Part shown: positions 5,195 to 6,452 of the stretch, one piece after another | Numbering within the stretch: position 1 is the stretch's first letter | How the letters are laid out: each line of letters begins with the position of its first letter | From: Bacillota bacterium | GTDB taxonomy: Bacteria > Bacillota > Clostridia > Christensenellales > CAG-138 | Length of the DNA stretch: 6,452 nt | NCBI GenBank assembly: GCA_023435855.1 | Contig: JAEZLG010000005.1 | Span: 1 to 6,452, forward strand | Direction of reading: 5' to 3' | Notes under the pieces: generated by a model | What the model was told of the DNA's origin: nothing | Databases searched by the model: none | The model's input: the letters and a program-made list of their open reading frames with translations, nothing else | Position numbers and translations under genes: made by a program

Positions 5195-6178
5195 TTACGT
5201 CATCTTTCTGCGAAACTGTGTAGGCGTCATGCCGGTTTTTTCTTTAAACAGCTTTGAGAAACCCCTGTTATAGTCTGTGCCGCATGCAGCAAAAGCCTGT
5301 GCAACGGATAAATTGGTGTCGCAAAGCTTCTCTTTCAGTTTACTGATCTTGACATCCTGATAATAGCTGTACGGCGTCAAGCCTGTATGTTGTTTGAACA
5401 ACCGCGCATAATGATAGCGGCTCATGTGGACGATTTCTGCCAATGCTTCGATGCTGAATTCTTCTTTCCAGTGATTTTCTATGTATTCCTTGCCCTTAGC
5501 GATTTCTTCCCTGTCCTTGTAGTACCTTGAGGTAATAAAAACAGTCACGATGTATTGAAGCTGCCCGTTTTCATCACGGATTGGGAAAGCGGTCATATTC
5601 TGATACATGCGTCCGTTGGCCAAATCCTTACGATCACCTAACCGTCCGAAAATTTCCTGTTGCGGTACCTTCACATCATAGGCATGAACAACCTCTCCCC
5701 GGTACGCACGCAAAACAAAATCCTTAACACCCCATCTTTCAAGATCAGGATCCAGTAAAATGCTATGTTTTTTATAAAGCCTCTCGGGATCTGATATTTT
5801 CGCAAATTCTAAGAACGCATCATTGGCTAATAGCATCGTACCGTTGGCCGAATATATGTGCATCGGATATGGAAAATGCTTAAAAATCTCTGCAAACAGC
5901 TCTTTGTTTTCATACAGCGACTCAAAAGGCCATAAGTTATTGCTCTTTCTTTCTTCATAGATAGCATGGATATCCCGGCACAGGGCAGATTCATCCGGCA
6001 TTTTTGCGGCGACTTCTTTCCGTCTCTCGTCAGCCGGTGTTTCCGACTCGTATGGAATGAGCCACAGATTGCCTTTTTTGACAGCGCCTTCGATGCGGCC
6101 TGCTACGCAGTAATAATTTACCATACGGTTTGAAATGCCCCATTTTTCCGCTGCTTCCTTTGCGCTTAGATACTCCAC
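5195..6178 (-). CDS. Three-domain regulator: excisionase/MerR-like HTH, PAS, AraC-type HTH
   Basis: A 327-residue protein. Residues about 1-45 (EYLSAKEAAEKWGIS, NRMVNYYCVAGRI, GNLWLIPYE) form a winged helix of the excisionase/MerR type. A linker follows, then a PAS domain at about 92-216 (FPYPMHIYSANGTMLLAN; YQNMTAFPIRDENGQLQYIV). The C-terminal 100 residues are an AraC domain: FSIEALAEIVHMSRYHYARL (241-260) for the first HTH and SVAQAFAACG plus FSKLFKEKTGMTPTQFR for the second. Known: AraC domains bind DNA as a pair of HTHs, and PAS domains sense ligands. Start: GTG at 6178, since AAGGTGG lies 5 bases before it; GTG at 6187 would overlap that site and add three residues. It is transcribed toward the PAS gene, whose product resembles its own PAS domain. 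A strong promoter with a central dyad suggests autoregulation. Its targets are unknown. Confidence 0.92.
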   Translation of the reverse strand: MEYLSAKEAAEKWGISNRMVNYYCVAGRIEGAVKKGNLWLIPYESETPADERRKEVAAKMPDESALCRDIHAIYEERKSNNLWPFESLYENKELFAEIFKHFPYPMHIYSANGTMLLANDAFLEFAKISDPERLYKKHSILLDPDLERWGVKDFVLRAYRGEVVHAYDVKVPQQEIFGRLGDRKDLANGRMYQNMTAFPIRDENGQLQYIVTVFITSRYYKDREEIAKGKEYIENHWKEEFSIEALAEIVHMSRYHYARLFKQHTGLTPYSYYQDVKISKLKEKLCDTNLSVAQAFAACGTDYNRGFSKLFKEKTGMTPTQFRRKMT

Positions 6179-6207
6179 ACCGTCCACCTTCCATAAAGAA
6201 TGTGTAA

Positions 6208-6236
6208 AGTATACTTCTTGCGCAGGAAGTTTTCAA
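6208..6236 (-). promoter_or_regulatory. Promoter of the three-domain regulator with an internal dyad
   Basis: Read on the minus strand: TTGAAA (6231-6236), a 17-base spacer, TATACT (6208-6213), about 30 bases before the start codon. The spacer is almost wholly occupied by an 18-base inverted repeat, ACTTCCTGC-GCAAGAAGT (6213-6230), with 8 of 9 pairs. A protein bound there would block RNA polymerase or reshape the spacer, so autoregulation by the encoded regulator is a reasonable inference. Confidence 0.65.
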
Positions 6237-6291
6237 GAACGCAAATTGAAGCTAAAGCTAAGGTATGTGTCGCTATTAGAGAGTACCTTTT

Positions 6292-6452
6292 TTACAGAAC
6301 AACGAGATAAGCAAAAACGGCCGCAACGATTGAGCCTATTAAATCAAAAAGCATATCCATGTTCGTATCCTTTAGACTAGGCTGACCTTTCAACCTGCTT
6401 TTTACGTCATGTGCAGCTTCCATGAGTTCAAACAGTGCCCCCATTGCCATAC
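6292..6452 (-). CDS. C-terminal end of a membrane protein, DUF2238/YjdF-like (partial)
   Basis: An open frame enters from the right edge and gives 52 codons before TAA. It shows GALFELMEAAHD, then SLKDTNMDMLFDLIGSIVAAV and a final hydrophobic stretch AYLVVL, written here in parts. The acidic E-L-x-E motif in a helix, followed by a D-T-x-x-D-x-x-x-D-x-I-G pattern leading into the last helix, is what I recall of the C-terminus of DUF2238 (YjdF-type) inner-membrane proteins; VanZ-like proteins are a less good alternative. The function of that family is not established. The gene ends about 55 bases before the -35 box of the three-domain regulator and is oriented the same way. The rest, including its start, lies outside the window. 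Confidence 0.55.
   Translation of the reverse strand, partial: MAMGALFELMEAAHDVKSRLKGQPSLKDTNMDMLFDLIGSIVAAVFAYLVVL

Noticed and set aside
6251..6262. Short direct repeat GCTAAA/GCTAAG
   Set aside because: Two 6-base units with one difference are expected by chance, and nothing ties them to a promoter box.
6260..6289. Hairpin AAGGTA / TACCTT followed by T6 on the plus strand, as a terminator
   Set aside because: The stem is only 6 pairs with an 18-base loop, and no plus-strand gene lies upstream of it. On the minus strand the T run is absent.
6135..6380. A plus-strand frame of 81 codons at the right end
   Set aside because: It covers the start of the AraC-type regulator, its promoter and the end of the right-edge membrane protein gene. 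No ribosome site or domain is seen.

Overview
The window looks like chromosomal DNA of a low-to-moderate GC Firmicute, probably a Clostridia-type anaerobe. This rests on AGGAGG-like ribosome sites, sigma-A type promoters with near-consensus boxes, and protein families common in that group: a CHASE-GGDEF cyclase, a flavodoxin/FMN-binding pair and AraC regulators with PAS domains. The genus cannot be named from the sequence. I see no rRNA, tRNA, CRISPR array, transposase or phage gene, and no gene-free stretch longer than about 290 bases.

Left part (1-1900, all minus strand). A membrane-bound diguanylate cyclase with an extracellular CHASE sensor runs off the left edge. Upstream of it is a small lipoprotein of unknown function. 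Each has its own promoter, and a hairpin lies between them.

Centre (about 2007-4454, plus strand). This is a compact four-gene operon with a well-defined sigma-A promoter. A 35-bp near-perfect inverted repeat sits just downstream of the -10 box and is the likely operator of the first gene. The order is: TetR-family repressor, short flavodoxin, membrane-anchored FMN-binding domain protein with a covalent-flavinylation motif, and a six-helix DUF4386-like membrane protein. A hairpin follows. The set suggests a regulated flavin electron-transfer module that moves electrons from a cytosolic flavodoxin to a flavin outside the membrane. The membrane step is unexplained, because the DUF4386-like protein has no obvious haem, iron-sulfur or other redox ligands.

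Right part (4490-6294, minus strand). A stand-alone PAS protein and a larger regulator follow one another. The regulator joins an excisionase/MerR-like winged helix-turn-helix, a PAS domain and an AraC-type DNA-binding domain. Their PAS domains are recognisably related to each other. Both promoters carry a dyad between the -35 and -10 boxes, which suggests auto- or cross-regulation. The end of a membrane protein gene (DUF2238/YjdF-like) enters from the right edge.

The overall picture is an accessory signalling and redox neighbourhood. It holds a c-di-GMP enzyme, a TetR-controlled flavin module, and a PAS/AraC regulatory pair that could sense a small ligand or redox state.
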